From Pseudomonas fluvialis (GTDB lineage Bacteria; Pseudomonadota; Gammaproteobacteria; Pseudomonadales; Pseudomonadaceae): a stretch of DNA of 64,000 nt. Position 1 is the stretch's first letter; each line of letters opens with the position of its first letter. Under the pieces are notes generated by a model. It was not told the origin of the DNA and ran no database searches. It saw nothing but the letters and a program-made list of their open reading frames with translations. Positions 1 through 8,585 of the stretch are shown piece by piece. The translations under genes were made by a program, and so were the position numbers. The stretch lies in the NCBI RefSeq assembly GCF_014207935.1, contig NZ_JACHLL010000003.1, positions 322,265 through 386,264 of the forward strand, written 5' to 3'.

Positions 1-3000
1 TGGGCACCTGGTTCTGGGACCCGCAAGCCGACCTACTCAATCTCTCGCCCGGCTGTATGCGCCTGCTCGGCCGCAGCCCGCAGCAGCCCTTGCGCCAACT
101 CAGCGACTACATCGAACTGATAGTAGAGGAAGATCGTCCCAGTCTGATTGCCAGCCTTGCCGGTATCGATCAGCAACCCGGCCGCGAACTGGCCCTCAAG
201 CACCGTGTGCAACTGGCCGACGGAACCCAGCGCTGGCTGGAGCTCAGCGGCCAACTGCTGATCCAGGCCGACGGCAGGCCCAGCCTGCTCGGCGTGCTGC
301 GCGACATCAGCCAGCTGCAGCAGCGCGAAGCCGAACAGGCGGCCACCCAGGCGCGCTACAGCGCCCTGTTCCAGCTCAACCCCGGCCCCATGACGCTACT
401 GCGCTACAGCGATGGCTGCATCGTCGATGTCAACGACCAGTTTTGCGAAGTCTTCGGCTGGTCGCGGCAGGACTGCCTGGGTCACACGGCGATGGAGCTG
501 GAGCTGTGGGTCGACACCCAACAACGCGACGAACTGCGCCGCCGCAGCCGTCATCTCGACAAGCCTGTCACCCTGTTCGCCCACTTCCGCCGTCGCGACG
601 GTCAGCAGCTGTGCGGCACCCTGTCGGCCCGCAGCATCGTGATCGATGGCGAACCCTGCCTGCTCTGCGCCTTTCTGGACGAGAGCCATCGCGTGGCCGC
701 CGAGCATGCCCTGCGCACCAGCGAGGAAAAGTTCGCCAAGACCTTCCTCACCACGCCCGACACGGTCGTCATCACCGACCGCGCCAACGGCCGCTTCATT
801 GCCGTCAACCCCTCATTCGAGCGGCAGTTCGGCTGGAGCGCCGCCGAGGCGATCGGCAAAACCTCGCTGGAACTCGGTATCTGGCGTGACCCTCAGGACC
901 GCCAGCGCATGATCGATGCACTGGACGCCGATGGACGCCTGGAACACCTGGAAGCCGAGCTGTGCCACCGCAACGGCTCGACCAGCACCAACCTGTTGTA
1001 TGGCGCCGAGTGCGAAATCGATGGCCGCACCTGCCTGGCCCTGACCCTGCGCGACATCACCCTGCAGCGCCGCCAGGAACAGGCGCTGCGTAACAGCGAG
1101 CAACGCCTCAAGCTGGCCCTGGACTCGGCACAACTGGGCACCTGGGACTGGGATCTCAAGAACCTGCAGTTTTTTGCCTCGGCACGCTGCAGCGCCCTGC
1201 ACGGTCTGCCCGACGAACCCTTCCATGCCGACTACCGACAGTTCTTCGTCCACCTCGAACGCGACGACCAGGACTACCTGCGCGTGCAGCTCGACGAGAT
1301 GAAACGCCAGCCAGGCCAGGCTCGCCAGTTGCATTACCGGGTGCGACGCCCGCAGGGTGGACACCTGCACCTGGAAAGTACCGCTACCCTTTACCTGGAC
1401 GATCAGGGTGAGCCACGACGCATCACCGGGGTGGTCGCCGACGTCACCGAACGGACCCAGCGCGAGCGGCAGGTTGCCGCCTCCGAGGAAAAATTCGTCA
1501 CCCTGTTCAACTCCAGCCCCGATCCGATCTGCGTGTCGCGCATCCGTGACGGCCAGTTCATCGACCTCAACCCGAGTTTCACCCAGATCTTCGGCTGGAG
1601 CCTCGACGATCTGCGCGGCCGCGACGCCGGCAGCGTGCCCTTCTGGGCCCTGGCCAGCGAACGCCAGCGCCTGTTCGAGAAGCTCAAGACCCAGCAGGGC
1701 CTGGACAACGAGTTGGCGCAGTACAACACCAAGGATGGCGATCTCTTGACCTGCCAGGTGTCCAGCCGCTTCATCCGCGTCGACCGCCAGCTGTGCATCG
1801 TCTCGACCTTCCGCGACGTGACCGACCGCGAAAGCGCCGAACGCCTGCTCAAGTACAGCGAGGAGAAATTCGCCAAGGCCTTCCATGCCTCGCCCGATGC
1901 CATCAGCATCAGCGAGCGCAGCACCGGCCGCTTCCTCGAGGTCAATGGTGGATTCTGTCGTCTCACCGGCTACCAGCCCGAGGAAGTGCTCGGGCGCACC
2001 TCGCTGGAACTCAACACCTGGGCCGATGCCGGCCAGCGCCAACGGCTGATCGAACAGCTGCAGCGCGAAGGTCATGTGCACAACCTCGAGCTGCAGGCGC
2101 TGACCCGTGACGGCCGGATCATGACTGTTGAAGTCTCGGCCGAGCCGATCAGCATTGCCGGTAGCGACTGCCTGCTGCTGATCGCCCGCGACGTCACCGC
2201 CTTCAAACAGGCCCAGGCGCAGATCCAGCACCTGGCCTACCACGACCCACTGACCAACCTGCCCAACCGCACGCTGCTGCTCGACCGCCTGACCCAGCAG
2301 ATCGCCCTGCTCAAGCGCCATCATCTGCGTGGCGCCCTGCTCTACCTGGACCTCGACCACTTCAAGCACATCAACGACTCACTCGGCCACCCGGTCGGCG
2401 ACTCGGTGCTGAAGATGGTCACCGCGCGCCTGGAATCCTGCGTGCGCATGGAGGACACCGTGGCGCGCCTGGGTGGTGACGAGTTCGTCGTCCTGATCAG
2501 TGGCCTGGAAGGCAAGCGCACCGAAGCCACCCGCGAGGCGCGCAACGTCGCCGACAAGCTGCGCACCCTGCTGGCCGAGCCGATGCTGATCGAAGGCCAT
2601 CGCCTGCAGATCACCCCGAGCATCGGCATCGCCATGCTGCCCGACCACGGCGACAACCCGGCCGACCTGCTCAAGCGTGCCGACATTGCCCTGTACCGGG
2701 CCAAGGACTCCGGGCGCAACACCGTGCAGGTGTTCCAGAGAACCATGCAGACCGTGGCCAGCGAACGCCTGCGCCTGGAAAGCGACCTGCGCCTGGCTCT
2801 GCCTCGCAACGAATTTTTCCTGCATTTCCAGCCCCAGGTCGACAGCCAGTCACGACGCATGGTCGGGGCCGAAGTACTGCTGCGCTGGCAGCACCCCACA
2901 CTGGGCCAGCAGTCGCCGGCGCTGTTCATCCAGATTCTCGAAGAGAGCGGCCTGATTCTCGAGGTCGGCAGCTGGGTGCTGCGCCAGGCCTGCCAGCAGA

Positions 3001-3557
3001 CCCAGCAGTTGCTGGAGCAGGGCCTGGTGCAGCGCGAGGATTTCAGCATCAGCGTCAACATCAGCCCGCGGCAGTTCCGCCAGGCCGATTTCGTCGAGCA
3101 GGTGATGGACTGCCTGGAAAGCTCGCGCCTGCCGACCAGCATGCTCAAGCTGGAAATCACCGAAGGCATCGTGATCCAGAACCTCGACGACACCATCGCC
3201 AAGATGAATCGCCTGAAGAAACTCGGCGTCAGCTTCGCCATGGACGACTTCGGCACCGGCTACAGCTCGCTGACCTACCTCAAGCGCCTGCCAGTGGATG
3301 TGCTGAAGATCGACCAGTCGTTCGTGCGCGACTCCTGCATCGACCAGAACGATGCCGAGATCATCCGCGCCATCGTCGCCATGGCCCAGAGCCTGGGCCT
3401 GGCCCTGGTCGCCGAGGGTGTGGAAACGCCGCAACAGCTGGCGCTGCTGGAAGCTCAGGGCTGTCATGTGTGCCAGGGCTATCTGTTCAGCAAGCCAGTG
3501 CCGCTGCAGGAGTTCTGCCAGCTGCTGCAGCCGGCCTGCGAACGGATCGGCGCCTGA
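1..3557 (+). CDS. Multi-PAS GGDEF/EAL protein, 5' end outside window
   Basis: Membrane-free C-terminal part of a large c-di-GMP enzyme. The frame is open from base 3 and PAS-like residues (GTWFWDPQADLLNLSPGC) precede the first ATG at 57, so the gene starts left of the window. Six PAS units can be counted before a GGDEF domain (GGDEF intact near 2470) and an EAL domain. The EAL motif reads EVL (GAEVLLRW, near 2866), keeping the glutamate; DDFGTGYSSL is intact. GGDEF domains make c-di-GMP and EAL domains degrade it; which activity dominates cannot be told. Four of the PAS units resemble each other (SPD...N..F...GW/GY...SLELxxW), which suggests internal duplication. It ends immediately before a convergent pseudouridine synthase. 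Confidence 0.93.
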   Translation, partial: GTWFWDPQADLLNLSPGCMRLLGRSPQQPLRQLSDYIELIVEEDRPSLIASLAGIDQQPGRELALKHRVQLADGTQRWLELSGQLLIQADGRPSLLGVLRDISQLQQREAEQAATQARYSALFQLNPGPMTLLRYSDGCIVDVNDQFCEVFGWSRQDCLGHTAMELELWVDTQQRDELRRRSRHLDKPVTLFAHFRRRDGQQLCGTLSARSIVIDGEPCLLCAFLDESHRVAAEHALRTSEEKFAKTFLTTPDTVVITDRANGRFIAVNPSFERQFGWSAAEAIGKTSLELGIWRDPQDRQRMIDALDADGRLEHLEAELCHRNGSTSTNLLYGAECEIDGRTCLALTLRDITLQRRQEQALRNSEQRLKLALDSAQLGTWDWDLKNLQFFASARCSALHGLPDEPFHADYRQFFVHLERDDQDYLRVQLDEMKRQPGQARQLHYRVRRPQGGHLHLESTATLYLDDQGEPRRITGVVADVTERTQRERQVAASEEKFVTLFNSSPDPICVSRIRDGQFIDLNPSFTQIFGWSLDDLRGRDAGSVPFWALASERQRLFEKLKTQQGLDNELAQYNTKDGDLLTCQVSSRFIRVDRQLCIVSTFRDVTDRESAERLLKYSEEKFAKAFHASPDAISISERSTGRFLEVNGGFCRLTGYQPEEVLGRTSLELNTWADAGQRQRLIEQLQREGHVHNLELQALTRDGRIMTVEVSAEPISIAGSDCLLLIARDVTAFKQAQAQIQHLAYHDPLTNLPNRTLLLDRLTQQIALLKRHHLRGALLYLDLDHFKHINDSLGHPVGDSVLKMVTARLESCVRMEDTVARLGGDEFVVLISGLEGKRTEATREARNVADKLRTLLAEPMLIEGHRLQITPSIGIAMLPDHGDNPADLLKRADIALYRAKDSGRNTVQVFQRTMQTVASERLRLESDLRLALPRNEFFLHFQPQVDSQSRRMVGAEVLLRWQHPTLGQQSPALFIQILEESGLILEVGSWVLRQACQQTQQLLEQGLVQREDFSISVNISPRQFRQADFVEQVMDCLESSRLPTSMLKLEITEGIVIQNLDDTIAKMNRLKKLGVSFAMDDFGTGYSSLTYLKRLPVDVLKIDQSFVRDSCIDQNDAEIIRAIVAMAQSLGLALVAEGVETPQQLALLEAQGCHVCQGYLFSKPVPLQEFCQLLQPACERIGA

Positions 3558-4466
3558 TCAGGACAGCTGGCGGCGGCTGACGAACTCGCGCGGCACACCA
3601 CTCAGGGGGTCGCTAAAACTCAGGCGGCGAGCCAGCAATTGCAACGGCCGGCTGAAATCATCGACTACCTCGGCCTGGACTTCTGGATACCAGGGATCAT
3701 TGAGCAGCGGCGCCCCGAGTGCCGCCATCTGCACCCGCAACTGATGTTTGCGACCGCTGTGCGGGTAGAGTGCATAGCGCCAATAATCGGCGCGCCGCTC
3801 CAGCACCTCGATACGCGTCTGGCTGTTGGCCGGGCCGTCGGCGATGCGGGTCAGGAAGAAAGGCTCGCCACGCTCCAGGCAATGCTCGGCCAGGTACGGG
3901 AACTGCAACTGCTCCAGTGCCGGCGCCAGCGCCTCGTAGGTCTTGTCGATGCGCCGCTGGCGAAACAGCGCCTGGTAGGCATCGCGACTGGACGGCTGGC
4001 AGGAGAACATCAGCAGCCCGGCGGTCAGTCGGTCCAGGCGATGCAGCGGCACCAGTTGCGGATTGCCCAGCAATCGCTGCAGGCGGGTCAGCGCAGTCTG
4101 CTCGACCCACTGCCCGACCGGCGCGCAGGCCAGGAAATGCGGCTTGTCGACCACCAGCAGGTGCTCGTCCTGATGGAGAATCTCCAGCTCGAAGGGAATC
4201 TGCGGCTCGTCCACCACCTCACGGAAGTACTGCACACCCAAACCTTCGCGGTAGGCACTGAGTTCGTTCAGCGGCTGGCCGGCGAGATCCTGCACCAGCC
4301 CGCGCTGCATGCGCGAGCGCCAGATATCCTCGGCAATCGCAGGGAAACGCGCGCACAGGCATTCCAGCACGGTATGCCAGGGGCCACGCGGCAGGTGCAG
4401 ACGGCTGGCGGCAGGCAGCGGTTTGGACAACGGACGACATCCCGGACAAGAGCTAAGGACACGCAT
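3558..4466 (-). CDS. RluA-family RNA pseudouridine synthase
   Basis: Isomerises uridine to pseudouridine in rRNA or tRNA. The catalytic motif HRLDRLTAGL, with the active-site aspartate, is present, as is the late HSGRKHQLRVQM motif of the RluA family. An N-terminal extension precedes the core. The ATG at 4466 (302 aa) is preferred over a TTG at 4493, but neither has a clear ribosome binding site. The stop codon directly abuts that of the upstream convergent gene. Family membership is sure; the exact target uridine is not. Confidence 0.9.
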   Translation of the reverse strand: MRVLSSCPGCRPLSKPLPAASRLHLPRGPWHTVLECLCARFPAIAEDIWRSRMQRGLVQDLAGQPLNELSAYREGLGVQYFREVVDEPQIPFELEILHQDEHLLVVDKPHFLACAPVGQWVEQTALTRLQRLLGNPQLVPLHRLDRLTAGLLMFSCQPSSRDAYQALFRQRRIDKTYEALAPALEQLQFPYLAEHCLERGEPFFLTRIADGPANSQTRIEVLERRADYWRYALYPHSGRKHQLRVQMAALGAPLLNDPWYPEVQAEVVDDFSRPLQLLARRLSFSDPLSGVPREFVSRRQLS

Positions 4467-4535
4467 TAGGCCGTGGCCGCCGGCACAGATCAAGGCAAAG
4501 CCGGGCGCTTCGGGTTAGTCTTGCGCAATAGGTGA

Positions 4536-5504
4536 ATGAGCGAGGCACGGATGATCATTCTGGCGGCAGACATCGGGGGTACCCAGGCGCGGCTGCTGCT
4601 GGCCGAAGCTCAGGGCAGCCAGTGGCAGCCTGTTCGCCAGGCCGTACTGCCCAGCCAGGCGTTCGCCAGCCTGGAAGAGTTGCTGACGCAGTTCCTCGAA
4701 CCTGGCGAACAGCCACACAGCGCCTGCCTGGCCCTTGCCGGCCCGATCCACCAACAGCAGGTGCAACTGACCAACCTGCCCTGGCAGGTAGATGCCGGCG
4801 AACTCAGCCGCCAGCTGCATATCCCGCGCCTGCAACTGCTCAATGACTTCGCCGCCCAGGCCCATGGCCTGCCCCTGCTGCCGGACACCGCACTCTGCAC
4901 CTTGCAACAGGGCACCAGCCACCACGGTACACGCGCCCTGCTCGGCGCCGGCACCGGCCTGGGCATGGCCCTGCTGGCCGGCAGCGCCGAGCAGCCGCAG
5001 GTAATGGCCAGCCAGGGTGGGCATGCCGATTTCGCCCCGGCCGATGAACAACAGATCGAACTGTTGCAGTTCCTGCGCCGCCACTACCCGCGCGTGAGCC
5101 TGGAGCTGCTGCTCTGCGGTCGCGGCCTGAGCCGCCTGTATGCCTTCTTCACCGCACAAGCTGCCGACCATCCTGAGCTGCCCGACGCCCGCCAGATCAG
5201 CCAACTAGCCGAACTAGGCGATGCCCCCGCGCAACAGAGCTTGCAGCTGTTCGCCCGCCTGCTCGGCAGCGCCGCCGGCAACTTGGCGCTGACCAGCCTG
5301 GCCGAAGGCGGCGTGTACCTCTGCGGCGGTATCGCACCGAAGATCCTGCCCTATCTGCAACAACCTGTCGTGCTGCAGGCCTTTGTCGACAAGCCGCCGA
5401 TGCACGAACTGCTGACCGGCATTGGCCTGCATGTGGTGCTGGACGAACTGCTCGGCCTGCGCGGCGCCGTTCAGGTCGCCCTGCAACTGGCGCGGCGGCA
5501 CTAG
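4536..5504 (+). CDS. glk: Glucokinase (bacterial Glk family)
   Basis: Phosphorylates glucose to glucose-6-phosphate with ATP in the cytoplasm and so feeds the Entner-Doudoroff genes at 11733-14952. Visible motifs are the phosphate-binding AADIGGTQARLLLAEA near the N-terminus, LNDFAAQAHGLPLL, LGAGTGLGM and CGGIAPKIL near the C-terminus; length (322 aa) is normal for Glk. A second start at 4551 (MIILAADIGG) with a GAGG upstream is an equally good candidate. The following ABC gene begins 3 bases after the stop, so the two are probably co-transcribed. Confidence 0.93.
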   Translation: MSEARMIILAADIGGTQARLLLAEAQGSQWQPVRQAVLPSQAFASLEELLTQFLEPGEQPHSACLALAGPIHQQQVQLTNLPWQVDAGELSRQLHIPRLQLLNDFAAQAHGLPLLPDTALCTLQQGTSHHGTRALLGAGTGLGMALLAGSAEQPQVMASQGGHADFAPADEQQIELLQFLRRHYPRVSLELLLCGRGLSRLYAFFTAQAADHPELPDARQISQLAELGDAPAQQSLQLFARLLGSAAGNLALTSLAEGGVYLCGGIAPKILPYLQQPVVLQAFVDKPPMHELLTGIGLHVVLDELLGLRGAVQVALQLARRH

Positions 5505-5507
5505 CCC

Positions 5508-7265
5508 ATGCAGCCCAGCAGCCGCCCCCCCCGCAAACGCTGGCGCTTTCTGCGCCTGGCCGCGCCCTACTGGCGCAGCGAGCGCAAGTGGACCATCCGC
5601 GGCGCCGTGGCCCTGCTGCTGGCACTGACCCTCGGCCAGGTAGGTCTGGTGATCTGGACCAGCTACTGGCAGCGCGAACTGTTCGACGCCCTCGAAGACC
5701 GCTCACTGCAGGCACTGCTGGTGCAGATCGCCACCTTCGCCGTGATCTTCCTGCTGACCATGCTGGTCACCGCCCTGCACCTGCATGTCAAACGCTGGCT
5801 GCAGCTGGACTGGCGCCGCTGGCTGACCGAGCGCCTGCTCGACCAGTGGCTCAGCCGCGGCCATCACTACCAGTTGCTGTTCAAGGAAGGCGAGCACGAC
5901 AACCCGGACGGGCGCATCGCCGAGGACATCCGTATCGTCACCGACTCGGCCATCGGCCTGGCCCACTCGCTGATCTATTCGCTGCTGATCCTTGGCAGCT
6001 TCATCGACATTCTCTACGGCCTGTCCGGCAGCCTGCTGATTCCCGGCACCAGCATCGCCGTGCCCGGTTACCTGGTGATCCTCGCCTTCCTCTACGCCGG
6101 CGGCGGCACCCTGCTTGGCCTGCTCCTCGGCCGCCCGCTGATCAAGGCCACCAACCGCCTGCAGACTGTCGAGGCCAACCTGCGCTTCGGCCTGGCGCGA
6201 GCCCGCGAACACTCCGAATCGATCGCCCTGATGCACGGAGAACCGGTGGAGCGGCGGCATGCCGAGCGCCTGTTCGCCGATGTCGGCCGCGGCTGGAACC
6301 GCCAGACCCTCGGCTACCTGGGCATCGTCTCGTTCTCGGCCGGCTATGGCGCGCTGCTGCCGGTGTTCCCGATTCTGGTCGCCGCGCCGCAGTACATCGC
6401 CGGGCTCATGAGCCTGGGCATCCTGATGCAGGCGGCCATGGCCTTCCAGCGACTGACCTCGGCCCTGTCCTGGCCGGTGGACAACCTGGGCGAACTGGCC
6501 AAGTGCCGCGCCTCGGCAGACCGTGTGGTGAGCCTGTACCAGGACATGCTCGACCTGGAGCAGCAGGCGCGCGAGCCGATGGAGCACCGCATCGAGCTGC
6601 GCCATGGCGACTCCGCCCACCTGAGCCTGAATGACCTGAGCCTGGCCAACCCGGATGGCGAAGTGCTGCTGGAGCACCTCAATCTGCGCGTGCGGCGCGG
6701 CGAGCGCATCCTGATTGCCGGCGACCCTGCCGTGACCATCGGCCTGTTCAAGGCCGTGGCCGGCCTGTGGCCCTGGGGCAGCGGCGAGATCTGCCTTCCC
6801 GCCGAAACACCCTTGGTGTTCCTGCCGCAGCGCCCGTTCCTCCCGGAAGGCCCGCTGCGCTCGGCCCTGAGCTACCCCTATGCGACCAGCCACTTCAGCG
6901 ACAGCGAACTCAGGCACGCCCTGGAATGCGCCGGCGTCGCCTGGCTCACCGCGCGCCTGGACGACAGCGACAGCTGGGACCGCGTACTGCCCATGCGCGC
7001 CCAGCAGCGCCTGGGCATTGCCCGTGTGCTACTGCAACGACCAGCCTGGGTGTTCATGGAGCAGGCCACGGACGCCTCCGACGCCAATGGTGAGGATTGC
7101 CTGCTGGATGTCCTGCACCAGGAGTTGCCCAACAGCACGCTGCTGTCGATCAGCTTCCATCCGGGGCTGGAACGTCACTTCAGCCGCAAGCTGGTGCTCA
7201 ATCGCCTGGCCGAACCACGTTTCCTCAACTGCTCTCAGCCGACCTGCACGCTACGCAAAAGTTGA
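5508..7265 (+). CDS. SbmA/YddA-type ABC transporter with degenerate ATPase domain
   Basis: 585 aa, with a six-helix ABC_membrane_2 region (about residues 25-350) fused to an ABC ATPase-like domain. Family members with an intact ATPase (YddA, Rv1819c) import or export peptides and cofactors; SbmA/BacA lack the domain and run on proton motive force. Here the ATPase domain is recognisable by its surroundings (AVAGLWPWGSGEI, QQRLGIARVLLQRP) but the key motifs are lost. Walker A reads GDPAVTIG with no GKS/T, the signature reads LPMRAQQR instead of LSxGEQQR, and Walker B reads VFMEQATDASD instead of LFLDEATSALD. The frame is open throughout, so this is not a simple pseudogene. It follows glk by 3 bases. 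ATP hydrolysis is unlikely; the substrate is unknown. Confidence 0.85.
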   Translation: MQPSSRPPRKRWRFLRLAAPYWRSERKWTIRGAVALLLALTLGQVGLVIWTSYWQRELFDALEDRSLQALLVQIATFAVIFLLTMLVTALHLHVKRWLQLDWRRWLTERLLDQWLSRGHHYQLLFKEGEHDNPDGRIAEDIRIVTDSAIGLAHSLIYSLLILGSFIDILYGLSGSLLIPGTSIAVPGYLVILAFLYAGGGTLLGLLLGRPLIKATNRLQTVEANLRFGLARAREHSESIALMHGEPVERRHAERLFADVGRGWNRQTLGYLGIVSFSAGYGALLPVFPILVAAPQYIAGLMSLGILMQAAMAFQRLTSALSWPVDNLGELAKCRASADRVVSLYQDMLDLEQQAREPMEHRIELRHGDSAHLSLNDLSLANPDGEVLLEHLNLRVRRGERILIAGDPAVTIGLFKAVAGLWPWGSGEICLPAETPLVFLPQRPFLPEGPLRSALSYPYATSHFSDSELRHALECAGVAWLTARLDDSDSWDRVLPMRAQQRLGIARVLLQRPAWVFMEQATDASDANGEDCLLDVLHQELPNSTLLSISFHPGLERHFSRKLVLNRLAEPRFLNCSQPTCTLRKS

Positions 7266-7279
7266 TTGCGCAAGAGCTG

Positions 7280-8386
7280 TCACGCAAAGCTTGATGGCAA
7301 CCAGCCACGCTCGACACACTCGCGGAAACACCAGGCGGGCGTGGTCTCGGTCCGGTAGTTCCAGAAGAACCAGCCCTGGTACTTCTCGAAAGTCGCCAGC
7401 TGGGCGGCGGCATAGCCGCGGTAGGCCACGTTCTGCTGGAAGTCGTCCATACGTTCCAGCGCATGATTGAACGGCCCCTGTGCCCACAGCGACACCACTT
7501 TCAGGTCCAGTCCCAGACTCCACTCACCACAGAAGGTCGGCAGGCCCAGCTCGGTGATGATGGCATCGGCCTCGGTCTTCCACTCGCCGGCCGCCTTGCG
7601 CATATGCCCGTAGATATCCATATCGATGTCGCCACGCTCGAAGCACTGGTAACGGTGAATATCGAACAGCACATTGCTGAATGCCGGCGCCTGCATGAAA
7701 CCCAGGTATTCACGGAAATCCCGGAAACCATCATGGAACACCACCGCCACCTGCTCGGCCGGCGCATGCCGACGAATGCGCTCATAGGCCTGCAGGTAAT
7801 AGGCCTTCAGGTAGTCGGTGGGCACGTCCCAGCGCGGTTCGTTGAGCGCCTCGACGGCATGCAGGGCCGGATGCCGGCCATAGCGCTCGGCCAGGCGCTC
7901 CAGCACCGTCAGCGAGTGTTCCAGGTATTCCGGCCGGGTGTGCCACTCGCAGACATCCTTGATGCCGCCGTTGTCGAAACCGTTCTGGCAACCCGGCGCC
8001 GCGTGCAGGTCCAGCACCACCTGCAGACCGAACTCCTGTGCCCAGCTCATGGCATTGTCGAGCACGGCAATGCCGCCTTCGACAAAGGGATGACGGGCCT
8101 CGCCATAGCTGGGGTGATAGGGGTAGTCGGGGCCGAAAATCCAGTGTCCCACCGGGATGCGCACGGCGTTGATGCCACGCTCGGCCAGCCAGGCGAAATC
8201 CTCGCGGGTGATCCAGCGCTGCCAGTGCGCCCGCAACCGCTCGGCGGCGGCAGGCCCCAGCTCGACGCACCAGGTGGTCTCATCGGTGGCCCCCAGCCCC
8301 TCGAACAGGCTCGGCACCATCCACTTTTCCAGCACCAGCCAGCTGCCCAGATTGACCCCGCGCAGCTTGATCGCGGCATTGCCCAT
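7280..8386 (-). CDS. Glycoside hydrolase family 5 protein (exo-beta-1,3-glucanase-like)
   Basis: 368 aa with GH5 landmarks: KLRGVNLGSWLVLEKWM at the start, AVRIPVGHW, the acid/base glutamate in ALNEPRW and the nucleophile glutamate in FCGEWSLG. No signal peptide is visible, so the enzyme should act in the cytoplasm, which is unusual for a glucanase. The start at 8386 is chosen because a good GGGAGGGA ribosome site lies upstream; an extension to 8545 reads through non-conserved sequence and a terminator. It may release glucose for the nearby glucokinase; that link is inference. The family is sure, the substrate is not. Confidence 0.85.
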   Translation of the reverse strand: MGNAAIKLRGVNLGSWLVLEKWMVPSLFEGLGATDETTWCVELGPAAAERLRAHWQRWITREDFAWLAERGINAVRIPVGHWIFGPDYPYHPSYGEARHPFVEGGIAVLDNAMSWAQEFGLQVVLDLHAAPGCQNGFDNGGIKDVCEWHTRPEYLEHSLTVLERLAERYGRHPALHAVEALNEPRWDVPTDYLKAYYLQAYERIRRHAPAEQVAVVFHDGFRDFREYLGFMQAPAFSNVLFDIHRYQCFERGDIDMDIYGHMRKAAGEWKTEADAIITELGLPTFCGEWSLGLDLKVVSLWAQGPFNHALERMDDFQQNVAYRGYAAAQLATFEKYQGWFFWNYRTETTPAWCFRECVERGWLPSSFA

Positions 8387-8504
8387 TGCATGTCCCTCCC
8401 CGTTTTCAGGCATTGCCAGAGCATAGCGCCAGAGCAGTGTGAGGGGTTGATGCAGGACAAACGCACGCCGATCAGCGTCGTCCTCGGCCGTATTCCCCAG
8501 GCAT

Positions 8505-8538
8505 AAAAAAACCGATGCCAGACACTGACATCGGTTTT
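8505..8538 (-). terminator. Rho-independent terminator of the 8586-9899 gene
   Basis: Ten-base arms (AAAACCGATG 8507-8516 and its complement 8529-8538) form a hairpin. On the minus strand the stem is followed by a T-run, placing it directly downstream of the oxidoreductase gene. A second small hairpin (GGTGGCT/AGCCACC, 8552-8574) lies between it and the stop codon. Confidence 0.8.
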
Positions 8539-8585
8539 GCTTCACTCATGGTCGGTGGCTACTCAGGCAGCCACCATTACCGGGA

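Noticed and set aside
813..2369. 518-codon minus-strand open frame opposite the PAS/GGDEF/EAL gene
   Set aside because: High GC keeps antisense frames open. The plus-strand frame shows recognisable PAS, GGDEF and EAL motifs, the antisense product none.
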